From positions 1 to 64,000 of the forward strand of contig JAGRDY010000025.1 in the NCBI GenBank assembly GCA_020446815.1: 64,000 bases of DNA, written 5' to 3'. Within the stretch, counting starts at the first letter, position 1. Each line of letters begins with the position of its first letter. Source of the DNA: Paracoccaceae bacterium (GTDB lineage: Bacteria; Pseudomonadota; Alphaproteobacteria; Rhodobacterales; Rhodobacteraceae). Shown here in pieces: positions 44,507-53,564 of the stretch. The notes under the pieces were generated by a model that saw nothing but the letters and a program-made list of their open reading frames with translations, made no database searches and had not been told where the DNA came from. The position numbers and the translations under genes were made by a program.

Positions 44507-45916
44507 ATGAAAATGAAGACTATCTTTACCGCGGGCATGCTGGGCGTTTCGCTTACCATGACCGCGATTCCGGCGGCTCATTCCGAGACGTTGCGTATCA
44601 TCAACGGTGCAGCGTCGAGCGCGCTGAGCGTTCCCATGAATCGCGCTGTGGTTGTCGAGGCCGATCAGCCGTTCGCCGAACTCAACATCGCCAACCCCGG
44701 CATTGCGGATATTTCGACATTGTCGGATCGCTCCATCTATGTGCTGGGCAAGGCGCCCGGGCGCACGACGCTTACCTTGCTGGCGCCGGATGGACAGCTG
44801 ATTACCAATGTGGATGTTCAGGTGACCCTCGATGTGGCGGAGTTCAAGGAACGCCTGCAACAGATCCTTCCGGGCGAGCGCATCGAGGTGCGCACCGCGA
44901 ATGACGGCATCGTATTGTCGGGCGTGGTGTCTTCCACCGCGAAACTCGACAAGGCGCTCGACCTGGCACAGCGCTACGCGCCTGACCGGGTATCGAACCT
45001 GATGGCCGTAGGCGGCACGCAACAGGTTATGTTGAAGGTGCGCTTTGCCGAAATGCAGCGGTCGGTGACAAAACAGCTGGACGGATCATTCGGATTTGGC
45101 CGCACCCCCGGCGCGACCGACTTTCAAGGCGGCGTTGCGGGCAACATCACCGGCATCAACTCGGTTCTGGCCGGTGGCCCGGTCACCACGACGTCCAGGG
45201 GTGCGCTTGGTCTCAGCTTCACGGCAGGTGCCTTCGAATTCGGCGTCCTGCTCGAGGCGCTGGAAAGCAAGGGTCTGGTGCGGACGCTGGCAGAACCCAA
45301 CCTGACGGCCTTGTCGGGCCAGGAAGCAAAGTTTTTGGCGGGCGGCGAATACCCCATCCCGGTACGCGGCGACAACGGCGAAATCACTGTTGAATACAAG
45401 CCATTCGGCGTTGAAATGGCCTTTACTCCGACGGTTGTCGATGGCGATGTCATCAATCTCGCCATCAATTCGGCCGTGTCGGGCATCGACAATACCGTCA
45501 CTGTCGGGGCGGGCAATGGCATCAGTCTCAGCGGCTTCAAGCGGCGCGAGGCGGAAACCACTGTCGAGATGCGTGACGGCGAAAGCTTTGCCATCGCCGG
45601 GCTGTTGCAGGACGACTTCACGGATCTGAACGGCCAGGTGCCGTGGCTGGGCGATGTGCCGGTTCTTGGCGCGCTGTTTCGCAGCGCCGAATACAAGCGC
45701 AGGCAGACCGAGCTGGTCATCATCGTGACCCCTCATCTCGTGACGCCGACGCGCGGAGAAGCGCTGGCGCTTCCGACCGACCGGGTTCGCCCCCCCACCG
45801 AAGCTGAGCTTTTCCTGTTCGGCAAAACCGCCCGGAATGCGAATCAGGTCAGCGGCGCGGCCGGCGAAGTCGCCCAGCAGGACTATTCCAGTTCCTATGG
45901 CTATGTGATGGAGTAA
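44507..45916 (+). CDS. cpaC: Tad/Flp pilus secretin (CpaC/RcpA)
   Basis: The 469-residue protein is the outer-membrane channel of the Tad pilus. It has a signal peptide (FTAGMLGVSLTMTAIPAAHS), an N-terminal BON/pilus domain with SDRSIYVLGKAPGRTTLTLL, and the secretin core from about residue 160 to 430. The core includes VMLKVRFAEMQRSV and the C-terminal GLLQDDFTDLNGQVPWLGDV signature. It is the first recognisable gene of the tad locus and is followed 2 bp later by the OmpA-like lipoprotein gene. Length and layout are normal. Confidence 0.93.
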   Translation: MKMKTIFTAGMLGVSLTMTAIPAAHSETLRIINGAASSALSVPMNRAVVVEADQPFAELNIANPGIADISTLSDRSIYVLGKAPGRTTLTLLAPDGQLITNVDVQVTLDVAEFKERLQQILPGERIEVRTANDGIVLSGVVSSTAKLDKALDLAQRYAPDRVSNLMAVGGTQQVMLKVRFAEMQRSVTKQLDGSFGFGRTPGATDFQGGVAGNITGINSVLAGGPVTTTSRGALGLSFTAGAFEFGVLLEALESKGLVRTLAEPNLTALSGQEAKFLAGGEYPIPVRGDNGEITVEYKPFGVEMAFTPTVVDGDVINLAINSAVSGIDNTVTVGAGNGISLSGFKRREAETTVEMRDGESFAIAGLLQDDFTDLNGQVPWLGDVPVLGALFRSAEYKRRQTELVIIVTPHLVTPTRGEALALPTDRVRPPTEAELFLFGKTARNANQVSGAAGEVAQQDYSSSYGYVME

Positions 45917-45918
45917 GG

Positions 45919-46584
45919 ATGATGCAAAAGCATATCACGCTGCTCCTGCTCTCCGCCGGTATGGCTGCGCTTGCAGGATGTTCGAAGGAAACCAACATCG
46001 CCCGCTCCTTCTATACCGAGGCCGGAAGCGAGATCGAGACCAGGGATTTCGGCAACGCAACGATGAACAACACGCTTGTTCAGTCGGGTGAACGGTCCGC
46101 CGTCATCAATCTCACGCGCCGTTTCGCCGCCGAGGTGCCAAACACGGTCAACTTCGCCTTCAACAGCGCGACGCTGGACGCCGATGCCCAGGAAGCGCTG
46201 CGGCGGCAGGCGGACTGGATTCGGCAATTCCCCGAAGTGCGGTTCCGCGTCTACGGCCACACCGATCTTGTGGGCACGAAGGCCTACAACAAGGCGCTTG
46301 GCATGCGGCGGGCACGCGCCGTGGTGGCCTATCTCGCACGCCAGGGCATCGGACGGGCGCGGCTCGAGGCGGTCGTCTCGGAAGGCGAATCCCAGCCGCT
46401 GGTCCCTGTCCAGACCGAGGAACGCCGCAACCGTCGTACCGTGACCGAAGTTACCGGTTTTGTCGCCAAGCACCCGACGATCCTGAATGGCAAATACGCC
46501 GAGGTCATTTTCCGCAGCTATATCGAGGGCGCGGTTCCGCCGCATGTTCAGGACACCGCGGGCAATACCGCCACGGGCGGCTGA
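45919..46584 (+). CDS. OmpA-domain lipoprotein of the tad locus
   Basis: The 221-residue protein has a lipobox (LLLSAGMAALAGC, Cys at about 21) and a C-terminal OmpA/MotB peptidoglycan-binding domain (about residues 85-185), with NFAFNSATLDADAQEALR and the conserved VYGHTDLVGTKAYNKALG plus MRRARAV. In Rhodobacterales an OmpA lipoprotein commonly sits between the secretin and cpaE, where other bacteria have cpaD. It probably anchors or pilots the secretin. Two adjacent ATGs (45919, 45922) are possible. A strong terminator follows, separating it from cpaE. Confidence 0.88.
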   Translation: MMQKHITLLLLSAGMAALAGCSKETNIARSFYTEAGSEIETRDFGNATMNNTLVQSGERSAVINLTRRFAAEVPNTVNFAFNSATLDADAQEALRRQADWIRQFPEVRFRVYGHTDLVGTKAYNKALGMRRARAVVAYLARQGIGRARLEAVVSEGESQPLVPVQTEERRNRRTVTEVTGFVAKHPTILNGKYAEVIFRSYIEGAVPPHVQDTAGNTATGG

Positions 46585-46620
46585 CCTCAAACAAATACGA
46601 AACGATCTCTCCGGATCACC

Positions 46621-46656
46621 AAAAAAGGCGGGCTTTGGCAACAAAGCCCGCCTTTT
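46621..46656. terminator. Bidirectional-looking terminator between the ompA-like gene and cpaE
   Basis: GGCGGGCTTT (46627-46636) pairs perfectly with AAAGCCCGCC (46643-46652) around a six-base loop, preceded by six A and followed by TTTT. It should end the cpaC-ompA transcript and forces cpaE onward to have its own promoter. Confidence 0.92.
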
Positions 46657-46748
46657 CCTGTGGATCGTATAGCGATACCGCACAAATACGATCTTTTGGC
46701 CGCAAAATTGCCACCATTGCCGTCGAGTTTCGCAACTTGGGAGTAACT

Positions 46749-46768
46749 GCATGACCGGATTGTCATGC
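46749..46768. promoter_or_regulatory. Perfect palindrome upstream of cpaE
   Basis: GCATGAC (46749-46755) and GTCATGC (46762-46768) are inverted with a 6-bp spacer, 90 bp before the cpaE start and after the terminator. It is a candidate operator for the cpaE-to-cpaA transcription unit; no binding protein is suggested by the sequence itself. Confidence 0.4.
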
Positions 46769-46857
46769 TGTGCGGATGGAAAAGAGACTGGGGCGATTCG
46801 ATCGTGATCGACAGATTGAATCCTGGATGGGTGCCCCGTGCATAAGGACAGAAGTTA

Positions 46858-48105
46858 ATGAGTGATGTAGCGACACTTCAGCCGGAAGCTGCTTCGATCA
46901 TAGCCTGCACGATTTCCCGTGATGTCGGGAATTTCGACCTTCTGGTCGAGGATATGGAGACCGAGCTTGGCGAGAACTGGGGCGATCTGACATTTGAAGA
47001 CGCGGCCGTGTTTCTGACGCAACCGGATGCCGACAGTCTCGAATTCCTGGCAATCGCCATCGATTCCGAGGATGAAGACGACCTGGAGCAGGTTTGCACG
47101 GTGATCACGACGGCCAAGGCCAAGGGCATCCGAATCATCCTCGTCGCCGAAGATGTCAGCCCAGTTGCACTGCACCAGCTCTTGAAGCTCAGCGGCGCGG
47201 ATTTCGTCCCCTATCCGCTGCCGGAAAACGCCTTGCGTGAATCGATCAACCGGTTGCGCAACGAACCCGACCCGGCCGAAATGCTTCCCGAATCGGCGGC
47301 CCCGCCCTCGTTCAAGCCGAAAGGCGACCGCGACGGGGTGATCCTGCCGGTCCACGGCCTGGCCGGCGGCACCGGCGCCACGACATTCGCCGTCAACCTG
47401 GCATGGGAACTGGCCAACATACAGAAGGAAAACGCCCCCCGGGTCTGCCTGCTCGACTTCGATTTCCAGACCGGATCGGTATCGACCTACCTCGACCTGC
47501 CCCGGCGTGAAGCCGTTTATGAAATGCTGTCGGATACGGCATCGCTGGACAATGTCAGCTTCCTGCAGGCTCTTCTGACGTTCAATGACAGGCTTCATGT
47601 CATGACGGCGCCGTCGGAGATGCTGCCGCTCGACATCGTGTCATCCGAAGACATCAACCGGATTCTTGACGTGGCCCGCGCCAATTTCGACTTCGTGGTG
47701 ATCGACATGCCCTCGACCGTCGTTCAATGGACCGAGGCGGTGCTTCACCACGCCCATGTCTATTTCGCGACAATGGAACTGGACATGCGTTGCGCGCAAA
47801 ACGCGCTGCGCATGATCCGCGCGCTCAAGGCCGAGGATCTGCCTTTCGAAAAGCTTCGCTATGTGCTCAATCGCGCACCGAAATTCACCGACCTTTCCGG
47901 CAAGAGCCGGGTGAAACGGTTGGCCGAAAGCCTTGATATCACCATCGAGCTGCAACTGCCGGACGGCACAAAGCAGGTAACCCAGTCAAACGACCACGGG
48001 GTTCCCCTGGCCGAAACCGCCAGCAAGAACCCGTTGCGCCGCGAAGTCGCAAAACTCGCCAAATCATTGTTCGATCTGAACATTGCTGCCGAATCCGGCA
48101 GCTAA
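46858..48105 (+). CDS. cpaE: CpaE/TadZ pilus localization ATPase
   Basis: The 415-residue protein has an N-terminal receiver-like domain (to about residue 130) and a MinD/ParA-type ATPase domain with the deviant Walker A loop GLAGGTGATTFAVNLA and the Walker B-type LLDFDFQTGSV and VVIDMPST. CpaE/TadZ places the Tad machine at the pole. The phospho-acceptor region of the receiver domain is degenerate (no clear Asp-Lys set), as is usual for TadZ. It is the first gene of the second tad transcription unit and precedes cpaF by 18 bp. Confidence 0.92.
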   Translation: MSDVATLQPEAASIIACTISRDVGNFDLLVEDMETELGENWGDLTFEDAAVFLTQPDADSLEFLAIAIDSEDEDDLEQVCTVITTAKAKGIRIILVAEDVSPVALHQLLKLSGADFVPYPLPENALRESINRLRNEPDPAEMLPESAAPPSFKPKGDRDGVILPVHGLAGGTGATTFAVNLAWELANIQKENAPRVCLLDFDFQTGSVSTYLDLPRREAVYEMLSDTASLDNVSFLQALLTFNDRLHVMTAPSEMLPLDIVSSEDINRILDVARANFDFVVIDMPSTVVQWTEAVLHHAHVYFATMELDMRCAQNALRMIRALKAEDLPFEKLRYVLNRAPKFTDLSGKSRVKRLAESLDITIELQLPDGTKQVTQSNDHGVPLAETASKNPLRREVAKLAKSLFDLNIAAESGS

Positions 48106-48123
48106 CACATCCAGGGGTCACGC

Positions 48124-49581
48124 ATGTTTTCTCGCTACAAGAAACCCGCCAGCAGCACATTGCCCGCCACGACTTCGGCCCCTGCGGCCTCGGTGCAAAA
48201 GGCGCCTTCGGCACCTTCCGCCAAGGCAGGCACTCCGCCCCCGCAGCGTCGCCAGAACCAGGCACAGCCTTCGGCCCAGGCGATCGCCGCGGACAAGGAG
48301 AAAAAGCGCAAGGAGCGCATGAGCGAACTGAAGGTCGAGCTGCACAAGAGCCTGCTCGACAACCTCAACCTCGGCGCGTTGGAAACTGCCTCCGAAGGCG
48401 AGTTGCGCCAGGAAATCGTATCGATTTCGACCGAAGCGCTGGAAGGGATGAGCATTGTCCTGAACAAGGAGGAGCGTTCGAACCTCTTTCAGGAACTCTA
48501 TGACGAAGTCATGGGGCTTGGCCCGCTCGAACCGCTGTTGAAGGACGATACGGTCAACGACATTCTCGTCAACGGGCCGCAGCAGATCTTCATCGAACGC
48601 GATGGCCGGCTGGAGCTTTCCCACATCACCTTCAAGGATGAACGCCACCTTCTGCGGATCATCGACAAGATCGTTTCCGCGGTCGGCCGCCGGGTCGACG
48701 AATCCAACCCCTATGTGGACGCGCGCCTTGCCGACGGATCGCGCTTCAACGCGATGGTGCCGCCAATCGCGGTCGACGGCTCGCTCGTCTCGATCCGCAA
48801 ATTCAAGAAGGAAAAGCTCGCCATCGACGACCTGGTCAGGTTCGGCGCCTTCACCGAAGAAATGGCCGCCTATCTTCAGGCAGCCGTGTCGACCCGCCTC
48901 AACATCATCGTCTCGGGGGGGACCGGCTCCGGCAAGACGACAACCTTGAATGCGCTTTCCTCGTTCATCGACAATGCCGAGCGCATTCTGACCATCGAGG
49001 ATACCGCAGAGCTTCAGCTCCAGCAGATCCATGTCGGCCGGATGGAAAGCCGCCCGGCCAACGTCGAGGGCAAGGGCGCCGTTACCCAGCGTGACTGTCT
49101 GCGCAACGCGCTCAGGATGCGCCCCGACCGCATCATCGTCGGTGAAACGCGTGGCGAGGAAGTCATCGACATGCTTCAGGCCATGAACACCGGCCATGAC
49201 GGATCAATGACCACGATCCACGCCAACTCGGCCCGCGACGGGGTATCGCGTCTGGAAAACATGATCGCGATGTCGGGGATCGAAATGCCGATCAAGGCGG
49301 TGCGCGCCCAGATCGCCTCGGCTGTGAACCTGATCGTGCAGGCCAGCCGCCTTCAGGACGGTTCGCGGCGCATGACCTCGATCACCGAACTGACCGGGAT
49401 GGAGGGCGAGGTTATCTCCATGCAGGAGATTTTCCGCTATGAGCGTCTGGGCCTGGCTGCCGACGGCAAGATCATTGGCCGCTTTACGGCAACCGGCGTG
49501 CGTTCGAACTTTGCCGACCGTTTCAAACAGTGGGGCTTCGAGCTTCCGCCATCCATCTATGAACCCATCGCAGCGGAGTAA
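48124..49581 (+). CDS. cpaF: Tad pilus assembly/retraction ATPase (CpaF/TadA)
   Basis: The 485-residue hexameric secretion ATPase of the GspE superfamily has a low-complexity Ala/Pro/Ser N-terminus (residues 10-55). The ATPase core has Walker [17 protein letters not shown], the Asp box [13 protein letters not shown], Walker [15 protein letters not shown] and the His box [11 protein letters not shown]. It powers pilin polymerisation. It lies 3 bp from tadB. No defects seen. Confidence 0.95.
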   Translation: MFSRYKKPASSTLPATTSAPAASVQKAPSAPSAKAGTPPPQRRQNQAQPSAQAIAADKEKKRKERMSELKVELHKSLLDNLNLGALETASEGELRQEIVSISTEALEGMSIVLNKEERSNLFQELYDEVMGLGPLEPLLKDDTVNDILVNGPQQIFIERDGRLELSHITFKDERHLLRIIDKIVSAVGRRVDESNPYVDARLADGSRFNAMVPPIAVDGSLVSIRKFKKEKLAIDDLVRFGAFTEEMAAYLQAAVSTRLNIIVSGGTGSGKTTTLNALSSFIDNAERILTIEDTAELQLQQIHVGRMESRPANVEGKGAVTQRDCLRNALRMRPDRIIVGETRGEEVIDMLQAMNTGHDGSMTTIHANSARDGVSRLENMIAMSGIEMPIKAVRAQIASAVNLIVQASRLQDGSRRMTSITELTGMEGEVISMQEIFRYERLGLAADGKIIGRFTATGVRSNFADRFKQWGFELPPSIYEPIAAE

Positions 49582-49584
49582 GCC

Positions 49585-50553
49585 ATGATCATCAGCCCAA
49601 CGCCCATCATCTACGGCCTGATCTTTCTGGCGGTGCTTTTTCTGGTCGAAGGCATCTACCTGGTTGTCTTCGGCAAGTCGATTTCGCTCAACAACAAGGT
49701 CAACCGCCGGCTCGACCTGCTGGAGAAGGGCGGCCAGCGCGAACAGGTACTCGAACAGCTTCGCAAGGAGGCGAGCCAGCACCTCAAGGCGAAGGGCATT
49801 CCGCTTTATTCGATTCTGGCGACCAAGGCGCAAAAGGCCAATATCGCCTTTTCCCCCAAGGCCCTGATGGGCGTCATGGCGCTCTTGTCGGCAATCGCCT
49901 TCCTTGGCCTGAGGATCGGCACCGCCACATCGCTTCCGGTGCAGGTCGCGCTTGGCGTGGTTATGGGTGTCGGCGCGGTTTACCTGTGGATCAGCAAGAA
50001 AGCCAAGAAGCGTATGGATCTCGTGGAAGAACAGCTTCCCGACGCCGTGGAACTGATGGTGCGCAGCCTGCGCGTCGGCCACCCTTTCGCATCGGCGATC
50101 CAGATCGTCGCCAAAGAGGTGCCCGACCCGCTCGGATCCGAATTCGGCATGATCGCCGATGAAAGTTCTTATGGCCGGGATGTCGCGGAATCGCTCAAGG
50201 ATCTTGCCGAGCGCATGGATATGCAGGATCTGCGCTTTCTTGCCGTTGCCGTGACGATCCAGCAGCAATCGGGCGGCAATCTCGCCGAAATCCTCGACGG
50301 TCTGGCCAAGGTCATCCGCGCCCGCTTCCGGCTTTTCCGCCGGGTTCGCGCCATCACGGCCGAAGCGAAATGGTCAGGCGTTTTCCTGTCGTCGTTTCCG
50401 TTGGTGGTTCTTGTCGTCATCCAGCTGCTCAAGCCGGATTATTTCGACACCGTCAAGGATACCGAGGCTTTCGTGCCGGCGGCACTGGTCGTTTTCGTTT
50501 TTCTCGCCATCAACATCGTCTTCATGAAGATGATGGTCAATATCAAGGTCTGA
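49585..50553 (+). CDS. tadB: Tad inner-membrane platform protein TadB
   Basis: The 322-residue protein has a membrane segment at the N-terminus, the T2SSF domain at about residues 155-285 (EQLPDAVELMVRSLRVGHPF, then DLRFLAVAVTIQQQSGGNLA and EILDGLAKVIR), and two further C-terminal helices. It forms the assembly platform with TadC. The order cpaF-tadB-tadC is canonical. It lies 3 bp after cpaF and 13 bp before tadC. Confidence 0.93.
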   Translation: MIISPTPIIYGLIFLAVLFLVEGIYLVVFGKSISLNNKVNRRLDLLEKGGQREQVLEQLRKEASQHLKAKGIPLYSILATKAQKANIAFSPKALMGVMALLSAIAFLGLRIGTATSLPVQVALGVVMGVGAVYLWISKKAKKRMDLVEEQLPDAVELMVRSLRVGHPFASAIQIVAKEVPDPLGSEFGMIADESSYGRDVAESLKDLAERMDMQDLRFLAVAVTIQQQSGGNLAEILDGLAKVIRARFRLFRRVRAITAEAKWSGVFLSSFPLVVLVVIQLLKPDYFDTVKDTEAFVPAALVVFVFLAINIVFMKMMVNIKV

Positions 50554-50566
50554 GGGGGCCGGGGCC

Positions 50567-51556
50567 ATGCTCAAATCACTCAACGACATGCTGATCGAAA
50601 CAATGGGCCCGCTTGGCCCGCTGTACGCCGTCGGGGCGCTGGGGCTTTTGCTGATCCTCGCGGCACTGCCGACGATCATGAAAAAAACCGTCGATCCGTT
50701 CAGCAAATTCCGCGATGCGACCAAAGGCACCAACAGCCAGCGGCGTGACAGCGCGACAGCCAAGAAAGCCCTGCGCAACGGGCGCGGGACAGACAAGCTC
50801 GACAAGTTCGCCACTTTCCTTGAGCCCAAAAGCGCCGAGGAAATGAGCACCGCGCGCCTGACGATGACCCGGGCCGGCTATCGCGGCAAGAATGCGGTGC
50901 GCACCTTCCATGCCATTCAGTTCATTCTGGGTATCTTTTTCCTGCTGGTCGGCGTGATCTATGCGGTTTTCGTTTCGGTCACCGACGAGATTTCGACCAC
51001 GACGCTCGTGCTGGTCATCATCCTGCCCGGCGCCATCGGCTATTACATTCCCAAATATTGGGTCGAACGCCGGGTTCAGACGCGCCAGGGCGAAATTCAG
51101 GACGGCTTCCCCGATGCGCTCGACATGCTCTTGGTCTGCGTCGAGGCAGGGCAATCGCTCGACCAGGGGATCATCCGTGTTTCCAAGGAATTGTCGGTGG
51201 GTTATCCGGTGCTGGCCGAAGAGTTTGAAATCATCTCCTATGAAGTGAAGGCGGGCAAGGACAAGACATCGGTCCTGCGCGGCTTTTCGGAACGCTGCGG
51301 TGTGCCCGACGTCGCTTCGTTCGTCACGGTGATGATCCAGTCGCAATCATTCGGCACCTCGATCGCCGATGCCCTGCGCGTCTATGCCGCCGAAATGCGC
51401 GACAAGCGCGTCATGCGCGCAGAAGAGGCCGCCAACAAGCTGCCGACAAAGATGACGCTCGGCACGATGATGTTTACCTTGCCCCCCCTGCTGATCATCC
51501 TTGTAGGTCCGTCGGTCTACGATATGCTGCAGTTGTTCAAGAACTTCCAGATGTGA
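50567..51556 (+). CDS. tadC: Tad inner-membrane platform protein TadC
   Basis: The 329-residue protein is the partner of TadB, with the T2SSF domain at about residues 175-300 (EIQDGFPDALDMLLVCVEAG, SFVTVMIQSQSFGTSIADAL) and hydrophobic segments near residues 18-38, 115-165 and at the C-terminus. The order and spacing (13 bp after tadB, 4 bp before the TPR lipoprotein gene) show one operon. Confidence 0.93.
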   Translation: MLKSLNDMLIETMGPLGPLYAVGALGLLLILAALPTIMKKTVDPFSKFRDATKGTNSQRRDSATAKKALRNGRGTDKLDKFATFLEPKSAEEMSTARLTMTRAGYRGKNAVRTFHAIQFILGIFFLLVGVIYAVFVSVTDEISTTTLVLVIILPGAIGYYIPKYWVERRVQTRQGEIQDGFPDALDMLLVCVEAGQSLDQGIIRVSKELSVGYPVLAEEFEIISYEVKAGKDKTSVLRGFSERCGVPDVASFVTVMIQSQSFGTSIADALRVYAAEMRDKRVMRAEEAANKLPTKMTLGTMMFTLPPLLIILVGPSVYDMLQLFKNFQM

Positions 51557-51560
51557 GGCG

Positions 51561-52133
51561 ATGGCAAAACCACTCCGGGCAAGATCTCTGGCCTGCGCCT
51601 TGACTGTACTGGCCGCCTGTCAACCGACGGGCGGCCTCAAGTTTGACGATGCCTCCCCCTACGCGCCGGGCGGCGAAATCCACGGTGAAGCTTCGGTTGA
51701 CGGGCTTATTGTCGGGCACCGGCTGATGGCGGCGGGTGAATATGAACTGGCGCTCAAGGCCTATCTGCGGTCGGCGGCGCAACATGGAGCAACCGTGGAT
51801 GTCCTGTCGGCGATCGGATCTGCCGATCTGAGTCTAGGGCGGCTCGGACAGGCCGAAACCATGCTGCGCCGGGCGCTCGAAGTTGACGAGACTTTCGTTC
51901 CGGCCTGGAACAACCTTGGCGTCGTCCTTGTCGAGCAGCGAAAATACGCCGAAGCCGCCCGTGTTTTTCAGACGGCCTTCGCGCTTGATAGTGGCCAATC
52001 GGACTCCATTCGCGAAAATCTGCGCCTCGCGCTCGCCAAGCGGGAAAATACGGCCTATGATCCCGCTGGCGAGAGTTCATTTTCTCTGGTCAGACGCGGG
52101 TACGGGCAATACCTGCTGCTGACGACGCATTGA
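51561..52133 (+). CDS. TPR lipoprotein (TadD-like), first copy
   Basis: The 190-residue protein has a lipobox (ACALTVLAAC, Cys at about 20) and two or three TPR units (GEYELALKAYLRSAAQHGAT, LGRLGQAETMLRRALEVDET, QRKYAEAARVFQTAFALDSG). TadD-type lipoproteins are needed for secretin assembly in Tad systems. It lies 4 bp after tadC and is followed by a second TPR lipoprotein gene, a pair commonly seen in this family. Assignment to TadD is by context. Confidence 0.82.
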   Translation: MAKPLRARSLACALTVLAACQPTGGLKFDDASPYAPGGEIHGEASVDGLIVGHRLMAAGEYELALKAYLRSAAQHGATVDVLSAIGSADLSLGRLGQAETMLRRALEVDETFVPAWNNLGVVLVEQRKYAEAARVFQTAFALDSGQSDSIRENLRLALAKRENTAYDPAGESSFSLVRRGYGQYLLLTTH

Positions 52134-52158
52134 GGCAAAAGCAGCAAAGGACGCAAAC

Positions 52159-53019
52159 ATGCGCCACACTGTTCTGATTTCACTTTGCATCGCAGGGGTG
52201 GCGTCCCTGTCGGCCTGTCAAAAATCAAGCGACGCCGAGGTTGAACGCGCGCTCAAAAGCATCAACGTCATTGACGAAACCAACCTCAACGATGTGATGC
52301 TGACCGTCGCCGACCCCAACGAAGCGGTGACCTATTTCCAACGTGCCAGCGCCGAAAACCCGGACCGGATCGACCTGCGCCGCGGCCTGGCGCAATCGCT
52401 GATCCGTGCCCGCAAACCTACCGAGGCCGCCGCCGTCTGGAGAGGCATCATCGACGGCGGCCATGGCAGCAACGAAGACCGCGTAGGTCTTGCCAATGCC
52501 CTGATCCGCGCCAATGACTGGAAGGGGGCCGAGTCGGAACTCAACAAGATCCCGCCAACCTATGAAACCTACGAACGCTACCGGCTTGAAGCGATGGTCG
52601 CGGACGCGAACAAGGCCTGGAAAAAGTCGGATGCCTTTTATGAAACCGCCGTTGGCCTGACGACAAAACCGTCAAGTGTTCTGAACAACTGGGGTTATTC
52701 CAAGCTGACCCGTGGCGATTATCCCGCCGCCGAGCAGTTGTTTGCGGAATCGCTGAGCTATGACAGTTCGGTCTTTACCACCAAGAACAATCTGGTTCTG
52801 GCTCGCGCTGCACAGCGCAAATACGACATGCCCATCCTTACCATGACCCAGACCGAACGGGCCCAGTTGCTCTATACCGCAGCACTCGCGGCGATCAAGC
52901 AGGGCGATGTTGTCATCGGGCGTGGCCTTCTTGAAGATGCCGTCGAAACCAGCCCGGTCTATTTCGAACAGGCGACCCGCGCGCTTCAGGCGCTCGACAA
53001 CACCGTCACGAGCGGCTGA
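52159..53019 (+). CDS. tadD: TPR lipoprotein (TadD-like), second copy
   Basis: The 286-residue protein has a lipobox (CIAGVASLSAC, Cys at about 20) and several TPR units between about residues 45 and 230, for example EAVTYFQRASAENPDRIDLR and RKPTEAAAVWRGIIDGG. The segment NNWGYSKLTRGDYPAAEQLF is typical of TadD. It follows the first TPR lipoprotein gene by 25 bp and precedes the prepilin peptidase gene by 5 bp. It is probably the secretin pilotin/assembly factor. Confidence 0.85.
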   Translation: MRHTVLISLCIAGVASLSACQKSSDAEVERALKSINVIDETNLNDVMLTVADPNEAVTYFQRASAENPDRIDLRRGLAQSLIRARKPTEAAAVWRGIIDGGHGSNEDRVGLANALIRANDWKGAESELNKIPPTYETYERYRLEAMVADANKAWKKSDAFYETAVGLTTKPSSVLNNWGYSKLTRGDYPAAEQLFAESLSYDSSVFTTKNNLVLARAAQRKYDMPILTMTQTERAQLLYTAALAAIKQGDVVIGRGLLEDAVETSPVYFEQATRALQALDNTVTSG

Positions 53020-53024
53020 CGCGA

Positions 53025-53564
53025 ATGCTGGGTCTTACCGCCGTTCAGGCCTTTCAGGTCCTGTTTTTCTGCGTTCTTCCGGTTTGTGTCTGGGTGGCCT
53101 GGTCGGATCTGAAGACCATGAAGATCCCCAACAAATCGGTGATCACGCTGATTGCGATTTATGCCGTCGTCGGGTTGCTGGTGATTCCTCTTGAACCCTG
53201 GCTGTGGCGCTGGCTGAACTTTGCCGTGGTTCTGGCCATCGGTTTCATACTGAACGCGGTGGCCAATGTAGGCGCGGGTGACGCCAAATTCGCGGCCGCC
53301 GCCGCACCTTTCGTCAAGGCGGCTCATGCGCCATGGGTCTTGCCGCTGTTTGCCGCCTTTTTGCTCGGGGCCTTTGCGGCGCACCGTCTGTTGCGCGCCC
53401 TGCCGTTCGTACGCCGCATGGCGCCGGATTGGGTGTCATGGACGCGCAAGGATTTCCCGATGGGCCTGGCGCTGGTCGGAACCTTCCTGACCTACCTGGC
53501 GTTGATGGCCTTTCCGCCCTTCCTTGCGGGATTTCAGGGCGCGCTCGGCTCGATCAATATGTAA
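53025..53564 (+). CDS. cpaA: Prepilin peptidase of the tad locus (A24 family, CpaA/TadV)
   Basis: The 179-residue membrane protein is the short A24 peptidase that processes Flp pilin and pseudopilins. The catalytic aspartates are in VAWSDLKTMKIPN and in the GxGD motif NVGAGDAKFAAAAA. No N-methyltransferase domain is present, as in other Tad peptidases. It ends the operon and its 3' end overlaps the convergent membrane-protein gene by 31 bp. Its presence implies that a pilin gene exists elsewhere in the genome. Confidence 0.9.
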   Translation: MLGLTAVQAFQVLFFCVLPVCVWVAWSDLKTMKIPNKSVITLIAIYAVVGLLVIPLEPWLWRWLNFAVVLAIGFILNAVANVGAGDAKFAAAAAPFVKAAHAPWVLPLFAAFLLGAFAAHRLLRALPFVRRMAPDWVSWTRKDFPMGLALVGTFLTYLALMAFPPFLAGFQGALGSINM

